Part shown: positions 45,514-55,251 of the stretch, one piece after another
How the letters are laid out: each line of letters begins with the position of its first letter
Numbering within the stretch: the first letter of the stretch is position 1
DNA from: Actinoplanes siamensis
GTDB lineage: Bacteria; Actinomycetota; Actinomycetes; Mycobacteriales; Micromonosporaceae
Direction: 5' to 3'
DNA length: 64,000 nucleotides
Assembly (NCBI RefSeq): GCF_016862395.1
Contig: NZ_BOMW01000029.1
Span: forward strand, 1-64,000
Made by a program: the position numbers and the translations under genes
The notes under the pieces: generated by a model
Databases searched by the model: none
Seen by the model: the letters and a program-made list of their open reading frames with translations, nothing else
What the model was told of the DNA's origin: nothing

Positions 45514-46280
45514 GCGAGCGAACCGACGCGCCGCGGTCGGGGGGCCGTCCGGTGCAACCGCGGTCCACTGCCGGTGAGCGTGGACGCGGGGCGAGCCGCG
45601 ATGCCGGCACCGGGGGGACCGGTGCCCGGGGGGAGCGCCGGACCACCGGGCGCGCCGACACGCGCCGGTCCGGGATCGGGAGCGAGGAGGGACGCCGTGC
45701 CGACGTCGGCCGGGGGACCGGGCGCGGGGCCGGCCGGGTGGCGGGTTCCGCGGGCGCGACCGGCGCGGCCGCCGAGCCGGTGATCGAGATCGAGGGCACC
45801 GCGGCGAGGCGGCTGGACACCGCGGAGGCGTCCGGGCCGGTTCTGCCGCGCCTGCGGGTGGCGCCGCCGCTGCCGTTGCGGGCGCCGCGGCCGACGTTCG
45901 CCGCCGGGGTGATCGGGCTGGTGCTGGTCGGGGTGGTCGGCATCCTGCTGATCAACACCAAGACCATGGAGCAGTCGTTCCGCCTCGACGCGCTGCGGGA
46001 GAACCAGGCCACCCTGGACGAGCAGCAGCAGGAGCTGCAGCAGCAGCTCAACGAGGTGTCCAGTCCGGGCAGCCTGGCCGCGGCCGCGCGCCGGCTGGGC
46101 CTGGTGCCGGCCGAGAACCCGGCGATGATCCGGCTGCCGGATGGCAAGATCATCCGAACGCCGACGCCGGGCAAGGGCCAGACCTCGGTGACCGCTCAGG
46201 ACCCGCTGACCGCCGGCGACGCGACCGCGCCCGCGGGCCAGGACGGCGCCGACCAGAACGCTGTGGGAACGGGGCAGTAA
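45510..46280 (+). CDS. ftsL: Division protein FtsL
   Basis: A 256-residue FtsL/septum-initiator-like protein. After about 128 residues of Arg/Gly/Ala-rich, probably disordered, cytoplasmic sequence there is one membrane segment (about 130-150, [18 protein letters not shown]). A coiled coil follows ([23 protein letters not shown]), then [20 protein letters not shown], a conserved FtsL segment. It acts at the septum with FtsQ/FtsI/FtsW. The N-terminal extension is much longer than in most bacteria. Confidence 0.82.
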   Translation: MSERTDAPRSGGRPVQPRSTAGERGRGASRDAGTGGTGARGERRTTGRADTRRSGIGSEEGRRADVGRGTGRGAGRVAGSAGATGAAAEPVIEIEGTAARRLDTAEASGPVLPRLRVAPPLPLRAPRPTFAAGVIGLVLVGVVGILLINTKTMEQSFRLDALRENQATLDEQQQELQQQLNEVSSPGSLAAAARRLGLVPAENPAMIRLPDGKIIRTPTPGKGQTSVTAQDPLTAGDATAPAGQDGADQNAVGTGQ

Positions 46281-46283
46281 GCC

Positions 46284-48770
46284 GTGTCGCCGCGAGCCGA
46301 CGACGAGACACCGCGCCGGGGCACTCCGCCCCGGCGCGGTTCGTCACGTGCCGTCCCCGCCGAGGGACAAGACGAGCCGGAGCGCCCCGAGCGGCGCGGT
46401 TTCTCCAGCATCGGGGAGGCGCGGGCGTACACCCCGCGCGGCCGCACGGTGGCCGAACGGGGACGCACGCCGCGGACCGGGCGCACCACCGATCCGTTCC
46501 GCCCGGCGTTGCAGGTCGTCGACGGCGGCGAGGGCGCTCCGCGGGCGCGGCAGCGCGGCGCCCGCACGGACCAGCCGACCGAGCGCCCGGAAAAAAGCCA
46601 GCGGAACACGAAAAATCCGGATAAGTCCGAGAAGGCGGCGACGGACCGCGATTCCCGGGCACGGCGTGCGGCCGACCGCCCCGCGGCCCCCCGCGACCGG
46701 GCCCCGACCACACGCGGCACCACTCGGCAGGAACCCGAGCCGCCGCGCGGCGCGCCGGCCCGCCGTGCCCCAGGATCGCAAGCCGAACCGGCGCGCGCGC
46801 CGGCCCGGCGTACCACCGGATCGCCAGCCGAACGGCCGCGCGGCGCGACGGTACGGCGTACCACCACATCGGCTGCCGAACCGCAGCGGACCGCGACCGC
46901 ACGGCGTACCAGCAGGCCGGAAGCCGGACCACGGCGGACCGGGACGGATCGCGCCCGCCGCGCCCCCGGCCGGGAGCCGGCCCGGCGGCCGCGGCCGGTG
47001 CCCGCCGAACCGCCGAAGCTCGCGAACAGCACCCGCCGCCTGCGCCTCGGCACGGTCCTGGCGCTCTCGCTCTTCGTCATGATCGGCATCCGGCTGGTGG
47101 TGCTGCAGGTGGCCACCTCGCCGACCGAGGTGCAGAGCCTGGTCAAGTTGCGCGAGAAGCGGCTCAGCACGGTCGAGCTGCCGGCGCCGCGGGGCAGCAT
47201 CATGGACCGCGACGGCAAGATCCTGGCGAACAGTGTCGAGGCACGGTACGTCTACGCCGACCCGGAGAACAAGAAGCTCCAGAAGGACATCCCGGGCACC
47301 GCCGCGAAGCTGTCCCGGCTGCTCGGCATCCCGGCCTCCGGGCTCGCCGCCAACATGCAGCGCAAGCAGCTGCCGCTGGGCACCTGGCTGAAGTTCCGTT
47401 ACCTGGCCCGCGGCGTGGACATCTCGGTGGCCGGGCAGATCGAGGACCTCGACCTGCCCGGCATCTACACGCACATCGACGAGCGGCGCGACGTGCCCGG
47501 CAAGGACCTGGCCTCGAACCTGATCGGCTTCACCGGCGACGACCAGCACGGCCTGGTGGGCCTGGAGGCGCGCTACGACGACCTGCTGCACGGCACCGAC
47601 GGCAAGCGGGTCTTCGAGACCGGCGCGGGCACCCTGAACGTGCCGATCACCGGTGGCTATGAGCAGGAGACCGCGGCCAAGCCGGGCAGCTCGCTGAAGC
47701 TGACCATCGACCGCTGGGTGCAGTTCGAGGCGCAGCGGGTGCTGGACGCCGAGGCGAAGCGGAACAAGGCCACGGTGGCCGGCGCGGTGATCCTGGACGT
47801 CCGGACCGGCGAGGTGATCGCCCAGGCCAGCTACCCGTCCTACAACGCGGCGAAGCCGGAGGACTCGGAGCCGGCGGACCGGATGGACGTGCCGACCGCG
47901 GTGGTCACCGACCCGGGCTCCAGCCACAAGGCGTTCGTGATCGGCGCGGCCCTGCAGGAGGGCCTGATCACCCCGGACTCGACGGTCGAGGTGGCGCCGG
48001 CGATCGACAAGGGCGGCACGCCGTTCAAGGACGGCCACCCGCAACCCAAGGGCAGCAAGCTGACCGTCGCCGGGGTGCTTGCCTACTCGTCGAACGTGGG
48101 CACCATCCGGATCGGCGACCAACTGGGCAAGGACAAGATCTACGAGTACCAGCAGAAGTTCGGGCTGGGCCGGGCGACCGGCGAGGGCATGCCCGGCGAG
48201 GCGCCCGGTCTGCTGCTCGAGCCGGACGAGTGGAGCGGGTCGGCGTACGGCTCGGTCCCGATCGGCCACAGCGTCTCGGCGACCCTGGTGCAGATGGCCG
48301 CCGGCTACGGCGCGATCGCCAACGACGGCGTCTACGTCCAGCCGCATCTGATCAAGTCGACGATCTCCGGGACCGACGGCAAGGAGACCCCGGCCCCCGC
48401 CCCGCGGACCCACCGGGTGCTGGACGCCAAGGTCGCCGGGCAGCTGCGTACGCTGATGGAGGCGGTGGTCGAGGACAACGAGGGCACCGGCACCAAGGCG
48501 CAGGTCCCGAGTTACCGGGTGGCCGGCAAGACCGGCACCGGCGCGATGGTCGTGGACGGGCAGTACACCAGCCACAACGCCAGCTCGTTCGTGGGCATGG
48601 CACCGGCCGACAACCCGCGGTACGTGATCGCGGTGGCCATGGACGTGGCCAGGGGCACCGGTGGCGAGGTGGCCGCGCCGGCCTTCGCGAAGATGATGTC
48701 GTTCACCCTGCTTCATTACTTTGTGCCACCGTCCACCACCAAACCGCCGACTTTCAAGATCCATGGATGA
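46284..48770 (+). CDS. ftsI: Septal penicillin-binding protein FtsI (PBP3)
   Basis: An 828-residue class B transpeptidase for septal peptidoglycan. About 245 residues of Arg/Pro/Thr-rich cytoplasmic sequence precede a membrane segment near 253-275. The pedestal begins near 285 (GSIMDRDGKILANS). The catalytic SxxK is S546-S-H-K549, SSN is at 602-604, and KTG is at 749-751. No PASTA domains. GTG 46284 lies 3 nt after the ftsL stop. The N-terminal part contains a roughly 45-bp imperfect tandem repeat (about residues 152-217). Confidence 0.93.
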   Translation: MSPRADDETPRRGTPPRRGSSRAVPAEGQDEPERPERRGFSSIGEARAYTPRGRTVAERGRTPRTGRTTDPFRPALQVVDGGEGAPRARQRGARTDQPTERPEKSQRNTKNPDKSEKAATDRDSRARRAADRPAAPRDRAPTTRGTTRQEPEPPRGAPARRAPGSQAEPARAPARRTTGSPAERPRGATVRRTTTSAAEPQRTATARRTSRPEAGPRRTGTDRARRAPGREPARRPRPVPAEPPKLANSTRRLRLGTVLALSLFVMIGIRLVVLQVATSPTEVQSLVKLREKRLSTVELPAPRGSIMDRDGKILANSVEARYVYADPENKKLQKDIPGTAAKLSRLLGIPASGLAANMQRKQLPLGTWLKFRYLARGVDISVAGQIEDLDLPGIYTHIDERRDVPGKDLASNLIGFTGDDQHGLVGLEARYDDLLHGTDGKRVFETGAGTLNVPITGGYEQETAAKPGSSLKLTIDRWVQFEAQRVLDAEAKRNKATVAGAVILDVRTGEVIAQASYPSYNAAKPEDSEPADRMDVPTAVVTDPGSSHKAFVIGAALQEGLITPDSTVEVAPAIDKGGTPFKDGHPQPKGSKLTVAGVLAYSSNVGTIRIGDQLGKDKIYEYQQKFGLGRATGEGMPGEAPGLLLEPDEWSGSAYGSVPIGHSVSATLVQMAAGYGAIANDGVYVQPHLIKSTISGTDGKETPAPAPRTHRVLDAKVAGQLRTLMEAVVEDNEGTGTKAQVPSYRVAGKTGTGAMVVDGQYTSHNASSFVGMAPADNPRYVIAVAMDVARGTGGEVAAPAFAKMMSFTLLHYFVPPSTTKPPTFKIHG

Positions 48771-48827
48771 AGCCGGGGCGCATGGCGTTGACGAGAACGT
48801 GTGGCCTACCGGGTAGGGTCTGACGCC

Positions 48828-50333
48828 GTGTCCGGCATTCCCCGACCCGAGACTGTTGTGCCGTTGCCGTTGACGCGGCTCGCTGAGCTGCTTCCGGCAA
48901 CGCCGCACGGTGGTGACATCGATGTCACCGGGGTCACGCACAGTAGTGGCGCAGTGCGCCCAGGAGACCTATACGCGGCGCTGCCCGGCTCGAAGCGGCA
49001 CGGCGCCGAGTTCATCGCCGATGCCGCCCGCTCCGGCGCGGTGGCGGTGCTGACCGATCCGGCGGGGCTGGCGGCCGCCCGCGCCGCCGGATTGCCGGCG
49101 CTGGTCGCCGGCGATCCGAGAGCGGTGCTCGGCGCGGCCGCCGCGGCGATCTACGGCGAGCCGTCCCGGCGGCTCACCATGATCGGCATCACCGGGACAG
49201 CCGGGAAGACCTCGACGTCGTACCTGGTGGAGGCCGGCCTGCGGGCGGCCGGCCGGGTGACCGGCCTGGTCGGCACGGTGGAGACCAGGCTCGGCGACCT
49301 CGTGGTCAAGAGCGTGCGCACCACGCCCGAGGCCCCCGACCTGCAGGCGATCCTGGCCTCCGGGGTGGAGCGCGGGGTGACCGCTGTGGTCATGGAGGTC
49401 TCCAGCCACGCCCTGGTGATGGGCCGGGCGGACGGGATCCGCTTCGCCGCCTCCGGCTACACCAACTTCGGCCAGGACCACCTGGACTTCCACCCGACGT
49501 CGGAGGAGTACTTCGCGGCGAAGGCGCGGCTGTTCGACGGGCGCAGCGAGATCGGCGTGCTCAACCACGACGATCCGGCGGTCATGTCGCTCCTGCGCCC
49601 CGGGATGCTCACCTATTCGGCTTCCGGCGACTCCGCCGCCACCTGGTGGGCCTCGGACATCCGCCCGTCCGCGTTCGGCCAGCTGTTCACCGCGCACGGC
49701 CCCGGCGGCGCGACAGTGGCGACCGGCGTCGCGCTGCCCGGCCTGCACAACGTGGCGAACGCGCTGCTCGCGCTCGCGCTGCTGGTCGCGGTCGGGATCG
49801 ACCCCGAGGTGGCCGGCCGCGGGATCCTTCAGTGCCGTGGCGTGCCCGGACGGCTGGAGCAGGTGCCGGCCGAGGGCGACGTGCTCGGCGTGGTCGACTA
49901 CGCGCACAAGCCGAACGCGATCGTGGCCGCCCTGGCCGCGCTGCGCGAGCTGGCGACCGCCCGCGGCGGCCGGCTGATCTGCGTGCTCGGCGCCGGCGGC
50001 GACCGGGACAAGGGCAAGCGGCCGCTGATGGGCGAGGCCGCGGCGCAGGGCGCCGACCTGGTGATCATCACGGATGACAACCCCAGGACCGAGGACCCCG
50101 CTTTCGTACGGGAGGGGGTGCGCCGGGGCGCCGAGGAGGCGGCCGGCGGCGCCAAGGTCGTCGAGGTGGCCGGTCGCCGCGCGGCGATCGACGAGGCGGT
50201 GCGCCTGGCCGGCGCGGGCGACGTGATCGCCGTCCTGGGCAAGGGGAACGAACAGGGTCAGGAGGTGAACGGCCAGGTGCTGCCGTTCGACGACCGGATC
50301 GAGCTGGCCGCAGCGCTGGGGGGCCGCGCATGA
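48828..50333 (+). CDS. murE: UDP-MurNAc-tripeptide ligase MurE
   Basis: A 501-residue ligase adding the third residue of the stem peptide. The P-loop is ITGTAGKTSTSYL near 120, with EVSSHALVMGR and NYDHLDFH-like GQDHLDFHPTSEEY. The DNPR motif in DDNPRTEDP indicates meso-diaminopimelate as substrate. GTG 48828 is chosen over 48801: TAGGGT (48814-48819) is 8 nt ahead, and a leaderless start would explain the gap after ftsI. It overlaps murF by 4 nt (ATGA). Confidence 0.93.
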   Translation: MSGIPRPETVVPLPLTRLAELLPATPHGGDIDVTGVTHSSGAVRPGDLYAALPGSKRHGAEFIADAARSGAVAVLTDPAGLAAARAAGLPALVAGDPRAVLGAAAAAIYGEPSRRLTMIGITGTAGKTSTSYLVEAGLRAAGRVTGLVGTVETRLGDLVVKSVRTTPEAPDLQAILASGVERGVTAVVMEVSSHALVMGRADGIRFAASGYTNFGQDHLDFHPTSEEYFAAKARLFDGRSEIGVLNHDDPAVMSLLRPGMLTYSASGDSAATWWASDIRPSAFGQLFTAHGPGGATVATGVALPGLHNVANALLALALLVAVGIDPEVAGRGILQCRGVPGRLEQVPAEGDVLGVVDYAHKPNAIVAALAALRELATARGGRLICVLGAGGDRDKGKRPLMGEAAAQGADLVIITDDNPRTEDPAFVREGVRRGAEEAAGGAKVVEVAGRRAAIDEAVRLAGAGDVIAVLGKGNEQGQEVNGQVLPFDDRIELAAALGGRA

Positions 50334-51721
50334 TCGCCCTGACGCTCGGCGAGATCGCCGGGATCACCGGGGGCCGGCTGGTCAACAGCGACGGCTCGCC
50401 GACCGTCACCGGCGGGGTCGAGTACGACTCCCGCAAGGTCGGCCCGGGCGGGCTGTTCGTGGCGTTCGCCGGCGAGAAGGCGGACGGGCACGACTACGCG
50501 GCCGCGGTGGTCGCCGGCGGCGCGGCCGGGGTGCTCGGCACCCGCGACGCCGGTGTGCCCGGCGTGGTGGTCGAGGACCAGCTGGCGGCGCTGGCCAAGC
50601 TGGCGCACGAGGTGCTGGGCCGGCTGCCGGAGCTGACCGTGGTGGGGCTGACCGGCTCGTCCGGCAAGACCACCACCAAGGACTACCTCGGGCAGCTGCT
50701 GTCCCGGCTGGGGCCGACCGTGGCGCCGGCCGGGTCGCTCAACAACGAGCTGGGTTTTCCGTACACGGTGCTGCAGGCCGACGAGAAGACCCGGTTCCTG
50801 GTGCTGGAGATGGGCGCCCGCGGGGTGGGCCACATCCGGTACCTGACAGGCATCGCGCGGCCGTCGATCGGCGTGGTCCTGAACGTGGGGGCGGCGCACC
50901 TCGGCGAGTTCGGGTCGGTCGAGGGCACCGCGCTGGCCAAGGGCGAACTGGTCGAGGCGCTGCCGGAGAGCGGCGTCGCGGTGCTCAACGCGGACGACGC
51001 GCTGGTGTCCGCGATGGCCTCGCGGACCACGGCGCGGGTGCTGCTGGTGGGTGAGGCCGAGGGGGCGGACCTGCGGGCGTCCGGGATCGTGCTGGACGCG
51101 GCGGGGCGGGCCTCGTACGTGCTCACCCATGGGTCCGACCAGGGGAACGTCCGGCTAGGGGTGGCCGGGCGGCATCAGGTGGCCAACTCGCTGAGCGCCG
51201 CCGCGGTCGCCCTGACCGCGGGCATGGCGTTCGAGGAGCTGGTCACCGCGCTCGGGGAGGTGGGGATCGTCTCCGGGCGGCGGATGGACGTGTTCGCGCG
51301 TGCGGACGGCGTGACCGTCATCGACGACTCGTACAACGCCAATCCGTCCTCCACCGCGGCGGCGCTGCACGCGCTCGCCGCGATGGGCGCCGGCAAGCGG
51401 ACCACCGCCGTGCTCGGTTACATGGCCGAGCTGGGGGAGCACGAGGTGCCCGGGCACGCCGAGGTCGGCCGGCTGGCCGCCGAGCTGGGCGTGGACCGGT
51501 TGATCGCGGTGGACGAGAACGCCCGGCCGATCCTCTCCGGATCGGCGCAGGTGGACGGCTGGCGGGGCGCCGCCCACTTCGCGGCCGACCAGGCCGCCGC
51601 GATCGAGATTCTGCAACAGGACCTGCGCGCCGACGACGTCGTGCTGGTCAAGGGTTCCCGGTACCGCACATGGGACGTCGCCGACTGGCTGCGGCGTTCC
51701 GAGGAGGTTCAGCCCACGTGA
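50330..51721 (+). CDS. murF: UDP-MurNAc-pentapeptide synthetase MurF
   Basis: A 463-residue ligase adding D-Ala-D-Ala. The P-loop is [14 protein letters not shown] near 107. [24 protein letters not shown] and [12 protein letters not shown] follow, and the C-terminal domain has [14 protein letters not shown] 50330 overlaps the murE stop, and the stop overlaps the mraY GTG (GTGA). Length is normal and no key motif is missing. Confidence 0.95.
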   Translation: MIALTLGEIAGITGGRLVNSDGSPTVTGGVEYDSRKVGPGGLFVAFAGEKADGHDYAAAVVAGGAAGVLGTRDAGVPGVVVEDQLAALAKLAHEVLGRLPELTVVGLTGSSGKTTTKDYLGQLLSRLGPTVAPAGSLNNELGFPYTVLQADEKTRFLVLEMGARGVGHIRYLTGIARPSIGVVLNVGAAHLGEFGSVEGTALAKGELVEALPESGVAVLNADDALVSAMASRTTARVLLVGEAEGADLRASGIVLDAAGRASYVLTHGSDQGNVRLGVAGRHQVANSLSAAAVALTAGMAFEELVTALGEVGIVSGRRMDVFARADGVTVIDDSYNANPSSTAAALHALAAMGAGKRTTAVLGYMAELGEHEVPGHAEVGRLAAELGVDRLIAVDENARPILSGSAQVDGWRGAAHFAADQAAAIEILQQDLRADDVVLVKGSRYRTWDVADWLRRSEEVQPT

Positions 51722-52833
51722 GGGCAGTCATCGTCGCGGCCGCGGTCGCCTTTCTCATCTCGCTCTTCGGCACCCCCATCGCCATCAGGGTCTTCTCGGC
51801 GCTCAAGGCCGGGCAGCCGATCCGGACCATCGGCCCGCAGACCCACCTGGGCAAGCGGGGCACCCCGACGATGGGCGGCGTGGCGTTCATCCTCGCCACG
51901 GTCTTCGCGTATGTCGCCGGGCACCTGGCCCTGACCACGCTCCCGGACCGGCAGATCGCCCAGGAACGGCCGACCATGACCGCGCTGGTCCTGCTCGGTC
52001 TGCTGGTGTTCTGCGGCGCGGTCGGCTTCCTGGACGACTTCCTGAAGGTCCGCAAGCGCAACTCGGACGGTCTCAGCGCCAAGGGCAAGCTGCTCGGCCA
52101 GCTGATCGTGGGCACCGCCTTCGGTATCGCCGCGCTCTACGTGCCGAGCACCAACGGCCAGACCGTGGCCAGCGAGCACATCTCGTTCATCCGGGACGTG
52201 AGCTGGCTGGACGTCGGCAAGGTCGGCGCGGTGATGGTGTTCGTCTTCGTGATCATGGCGATGTCGAACGGCGTGAACCTCACCGACGGCCTGGACGGCC
52301 TGGCCACCGGTGCGTCCATCCTGGTCCTCGGGGCGTACTCGCTGATCGGCTTCTGGCAGTACCGGCACTGGTGCGGTGACGACGACTACCGGCTCACCAA
52401 CCAGCTCACCGAGGCGCACTGCTACCAGGTCCGGGACCCCTTGGAGATCGCGCTGATCGCGGCGGCCGCGGCCGCCGCCCTGGTCGGCTTCCTGTGGTGG
52501 AACACCAGCCCGGCCCGGATCTTCATGGGCGACGCCGGCGCGCTCGGCCTGGGCGGCCTGATCGGCGGCCTGGCGGTGGCCACCCGGACCACGCTGCTCT
52601 CGGTGATCATCGGCGGCCTGTTCGTCATCATCACGATGTCCCTGGTGATCCAGGTCATCTCGTTCCGGACCACCGGCAAGCGGGTCTTCCGGATGTCGCC
52701 GCTGCACCACCACTTCGAACTGGCCGGCTGGAGCGAGGTCAACATCGTGGTCCGGTTCTGGATCATCGCGGGCATCTGCGCGGCGATCGGCCTGGGCCTG
52801 TTCTACTCCGACCATCTGGCGGTCATGGGCTGA
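51718..52833 (+). CDS. mraY: Phospho-MurNAc-pentapeptide transferase MraY
   Basis: A 371-residue membrane enzyme making lipid I, with about ten membrane segments. Conserved motifs are [12 protein letters not shown], the catalytic [16 protein letters not shown] region, [24 protein letters not shown] and the [11 protein letters not shown] segment. The GTG at 51718 overlaps the murF stop. In related genomes murD follows directly; here a strong terminator follows 16 bp after the stop instead. Confidence 0.95.
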   Translation: MRAVIVAAAVAFLISLFGTPIAIRVFSALKAGQPIRTIGPQTHLGKRGTPTMGGVAFILATVFAYVAGHLALTTLPDRQIAQERPTMTALVLLGLLVFCGAVGFLDDFLKVRKRNSDGLSAKGKLLGQLIVGTAFGIAALYVPSTNGQTVASEHISFIRDVSWLDVGKVGAVMVFVFVIMAMSNGVNLTDGLDGLATGASILVLGAYSLIGFWQYRHWCGDDDYRLTNQLTEAHCYQVRDPLEIALIAAAAAAALVGFLWWNTSPARIFMGDAGALGLGGLIGGLAVATRTTLLSVIIGGLFVIITMSLVIQVISFRTTGKRVFRMSPLHHHFELAGWSEVNIVVRFWIIAGICAAIGLGLFYSDHLAVMG

Positions 52834-52849
52834 CCGCGCAGTACCGGGG

Positions 52850-52885
52850 AAGGGGGTTGCGGCCGACCGGCCGCGACCCCCTTTT
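52850..52885 (+). terminator. Strong terminator after mraY
   Basis: AAGGGGGTTGCGGCC (52850-52864) pairs with GGCCGCGACCCCCTT (52869-52883): 15 positions with one T-G wobble, loop GACC, then TTTT at 52882-52885. It is unusual inside the division cluster, which is normally one transcript here. Confidence 0.85.
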
Positions 52886-53038
52886 CGGCTCTGGGCAATG
52901 CCTCGATATCCCCCTGAACACGAAGGCTCCCTCCCTAGGCTGGTGACGACCCGATCACGCCGCGTCGACGTGGCTGTCCTGCCCCGACGACGGCGACCAC
53001 GGGCCCAAGACTCGGAATCCGCAGAGGATGGAATCGTC

Positions 53039-53716
53039 ATGAGGACACGTGTCCTGTACACCTCGATCGGCGCCCTGGGGCTGGTCCTGACCAGCGCCTC
53101 GCTGGCCCTCGGCGCCGGCCGGTCCGAACCCGCGCGCGCCGGCGTCGCGGCGCCCGCGGCGCCGGCCGCCTACAAGGTGTGCGTCAACAAGAAGACCGGC
53201 GCGGTCCGCTGGCTGGTCGGCGGCGCGTCGAAGTGCCGCTCCGGGGAGACCCTGTTCTCCCTGAACCAGGCCGGGCCGAAGGGCGACCCGGGGCCGAAGG
53301 GCGCCACCGGAGCGAAGGGCCCGGCCGGTTCGCCAGGTCCGCAGGGGTCGCCCGGCCCGGCCGGCTCGCCAGGTCCGCAGGGCCTGCCGGGCGCCGTCGG
53401 CCCGGCCGGCTCCCCGGGGCCGTCCGGTGCCCCCGGAGCCAACGGCTCGCCTGGGCCGACGGCGAGCGTGCTGTGGGGCGCCGGCACCATGACCGCCGGA
53501 AGCGCCGAATACTCACTCACCTGTGCCCCGTGGGCCACGCCCATCGGCGCGGGCTACAGCCTGGCACCGGCGGACGTGACCGGCGGGGCCTATGTGGTCG
53601 GACAGGGGCCCGGCCCGGCTCCCAGCAACTGGACGTTGAGGTTCAACCAGACCCTGACCGCGGACGGTCAGGGGACGGTCGTCTGTCTCGTCCCGTCGCC
53701 CTTCCTCCTGCCCTAG
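53039..53716 (+). CDS. Secreted collagen-like (Gly-X-Y) protein in the murD position
   Basis: A 225-residue exported protein. It has a signal peptide (about residues 1-27), then a small domain with two Cys ([19 protein letters not shown], near 48-66). A run of 21 uninterrupted Gly-X-Y triplets follows (79-141, mostly GSP, GPQ, GPK and GPA), then a C-terminal beta-type domain with two more Cys ([17 protein letters not shown] and VVCLVPS). ATG 53039 is the likely start. It sits between mraY and ftsW, where murD is expected, and is bounded by two terminators. A surface or spore-associated fibre is a guess. Confidence 0.75.
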   Translation: MRTRVLYTSIGALGLVLTSASLALGAGRSEPARAGVAAPAAPAAYKVCVNKKTGAVRWLVGGASKCRSGETLFSLNQAGPKGDPGPKGATGAKGPAGSPGPQGSPGPAGSPGPQGLPGAVGPAGSPGPSGAPGANGSPGPTASVLWGAGTMTAGSAEYSLTCAPWATPIGAGYSLAPADVTGGAYVVGQGPGPAPSNWTLRFNQTLTADGQGTVVCLVPSPFLLP

Positions 53717-53724
53717 GTGCTCCC

Positions 53725-53752
53725 GCGTGCGCCACGCCCGCGTGGCGCACGC
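53725..53752 (+). terminator. Terminator after collagen-like gene
   Basis: GCGTGCGCCACG (53725-53736) and CGTGGCGCACGC (53741-53752) form a perfect 12-bp stem with a CCCG loop. No U-run. It closes the collagen-like cassette 8 bp after its stop. Confidence 0.75.
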
Positions 53753-53821
53753 GACAAACCCTCCGGCGACACGCCATCGACGGTGTACGTCCTGGTGTGA
53801 CGGCACGACGATGATGGGGGG

Positions 53822-55228
53822 ATGGCGGACGACCGTACCGAACAGGCCCGCCCGTCACTGAGCCGGCAGTTCCTGCCCGCCGTGCACGGGCTGCTGGCCC
53901 GCCCCCTCTCGTCGTACTACCTGCTGATCGCCAGCGCCGGCCTGCTCCTGCTGATCGGGCTGACCATGGTCTTCTCGGCGACCAGCGTGAAGGCGTACGC
54001 GGCGAACGGCAACGCCTTCTCCGCGATCTCCAGCCAGGCGGTGTACGCGCTGCTGGGCCTGATCGCCTTCTGGATCTGCCAGCGGCTGCCCGCGATCAGC
54101 CTGCGCGCCCTGGGCAAGTACGTGCTGGGCGTGGCGGTCGTGCTGCTCGCCTTCCAGAACCTGGTCGTCCTGGTCAAGGACATCGGGGCGCAGGAGAGCG
54201 AACAGGTCGGCCCGATCTCGGTCAGCCTGCTCTCGCTGGCCACCGGTGGCGTCAGCATCCAGCCCTCCGAGATCGCCAAGCTGGGCCTGGTGCTGTGGGG
54301 CGCCGACGTGATCGCCCGCAAGGGCCCGGCCCTGGGCCACTGGCGGGAGCTGGCGATGCCGTTGTTCCCGGTGATCGGCCTGCTCTTCGTCCTGGTCGGC
54401 TACAACGACGTCGGCACCATGCTGGTGCTCCTGGCGCTGACCGTCGGCCTGCTCTGGGCCGCCGGCGTCCGGATGCGGGTCTTCACCGCGCTGGGCGTGC
54501 TCGGCCTGACCGGCATCGGCCTGCTGATCGCCGCGGCGTCCCGGGGCGCCGGCTCCGGTTCGGCCGAGGCCGCGACGAACTACCGAGTGCAGCGGCTCAC
54601 CGCCTTCCTCACCCCGCTCGACAAGTGCGACCTGAGCGACGCCTGCTATCAGCTGATCCAGGGTCGCTCGGCGATCTTCGAGGGCGGCTGGTTCGGCGTG
54701 GGCCTGGGTAAGGGCGCGCTGAAGTGGGGCTGGGTGCCGGAGGCCGAGAACGACTTCATCTACGCCATCGTCGCCGAGGAGCTCGGCGTGGTCGGTTGCG
54801 CCGTGGTGCTGGCGCTCTTCTCGGTGCTCGCCTTCACCGGGTTCCGGATCGCCCGCCGCTCGGCGGACCCGTTCCGCGGGCTCGCGGCCGCCGCCATCAC
54901 CACCTGGCTGGTCGCCCAGGCCGTGATCAACATGGGCGGGGTGGTCGGCCTGCTGCCCATCACCGGTCTTCCGCTACCGTTCATCTCCGCAGGTGGCAGT
55001 GCCCTCATCGTGGCCATGGCGGCGATCGGCATGCTGGCCTCCTTCGCGCGGGCGGAACCGGATGCCGCGCGGGCCCTGAACGCCCGTCCGACCCCTCGGT
55101 GGGTACGACTAGTGTGGGCCCCGCTGCCGCCGCTCCCCGCGCCGCGGCGGTCGGGACAAACGCGTCCGCCTGCCCAGAAACCGGGTCCGGGCGGCCGGAC
55201 GCCCGCCGGCACCGGGGGACGCTCGTAG
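53822..55228 (+). CDS. ftsW: Septal peptidoglycan polymerase FtsW
   Basis: A 468-residue SEDS glycosyltransferase. It has ten membrane segments starting near residue 37. Conserved parts are SIQPSEIAKLGLVLW, LVGYNDVGTMLVLLA (the catalytic Asp region), DFIYAIVAEELGVVG and LPLPFISAGGSALIV. The C-terminus is Pro-rich and disordered (about 420-468). ATG 53822 is preceded by GATGGGGGG. It must have its own promoter beyond the upstream terminators, and I cannot place it clearly. It works with FtsI at the septum. Confidence 0.95.
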   Translation: MADDRTEQARPSLSRQFLPAVHGLLARPLSSYYLLIASAGLLLLIGLTMVFSATSVKAYAANGNAFSAISSQAVYALLGLIAFWICQRLPAISLRALGKYVLGVAVVLLAFQNLVVLVKDIGAQESEQVGPISVSLLSLATGGVSIQPSEIAKLGLVLWGADVIARKGPALGHWRELAMPLFPVIGLLFVLVGYNDVGTMLVLLALTVGLLWAAGVRMRVFTALGVLGLTGIGLLIAAASRGAGSGSAEAATNYRVQRLTAFLTPLDKCDLSDACYQLIQGRSAIFEGGWFGVGLGKGALKWGWVPEAENDFIYAIVAEELGVVGCAVVLALFSVLAFTGFRIARRSADPFRGLAAAAITTWLVAQAVINMGGVVGLLPITGLPLPFISAGGSALIVAMAAIGMLASFARAEPDAARALNARPTPRWVRLVWAPLPPLPAPRRSGQTRPPAQKPGPGGRTPAGTGGRS

Positions 55229-55251
55229 TTGGGCTGGGAAGGGAGACGGTG

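Noticed and set aside
51718-55228. murD fused to mraY or ftsW
   Set aside because: Both proteins have normal length and no Mur-ligase P-loop, so murD is truly absent from this interval.
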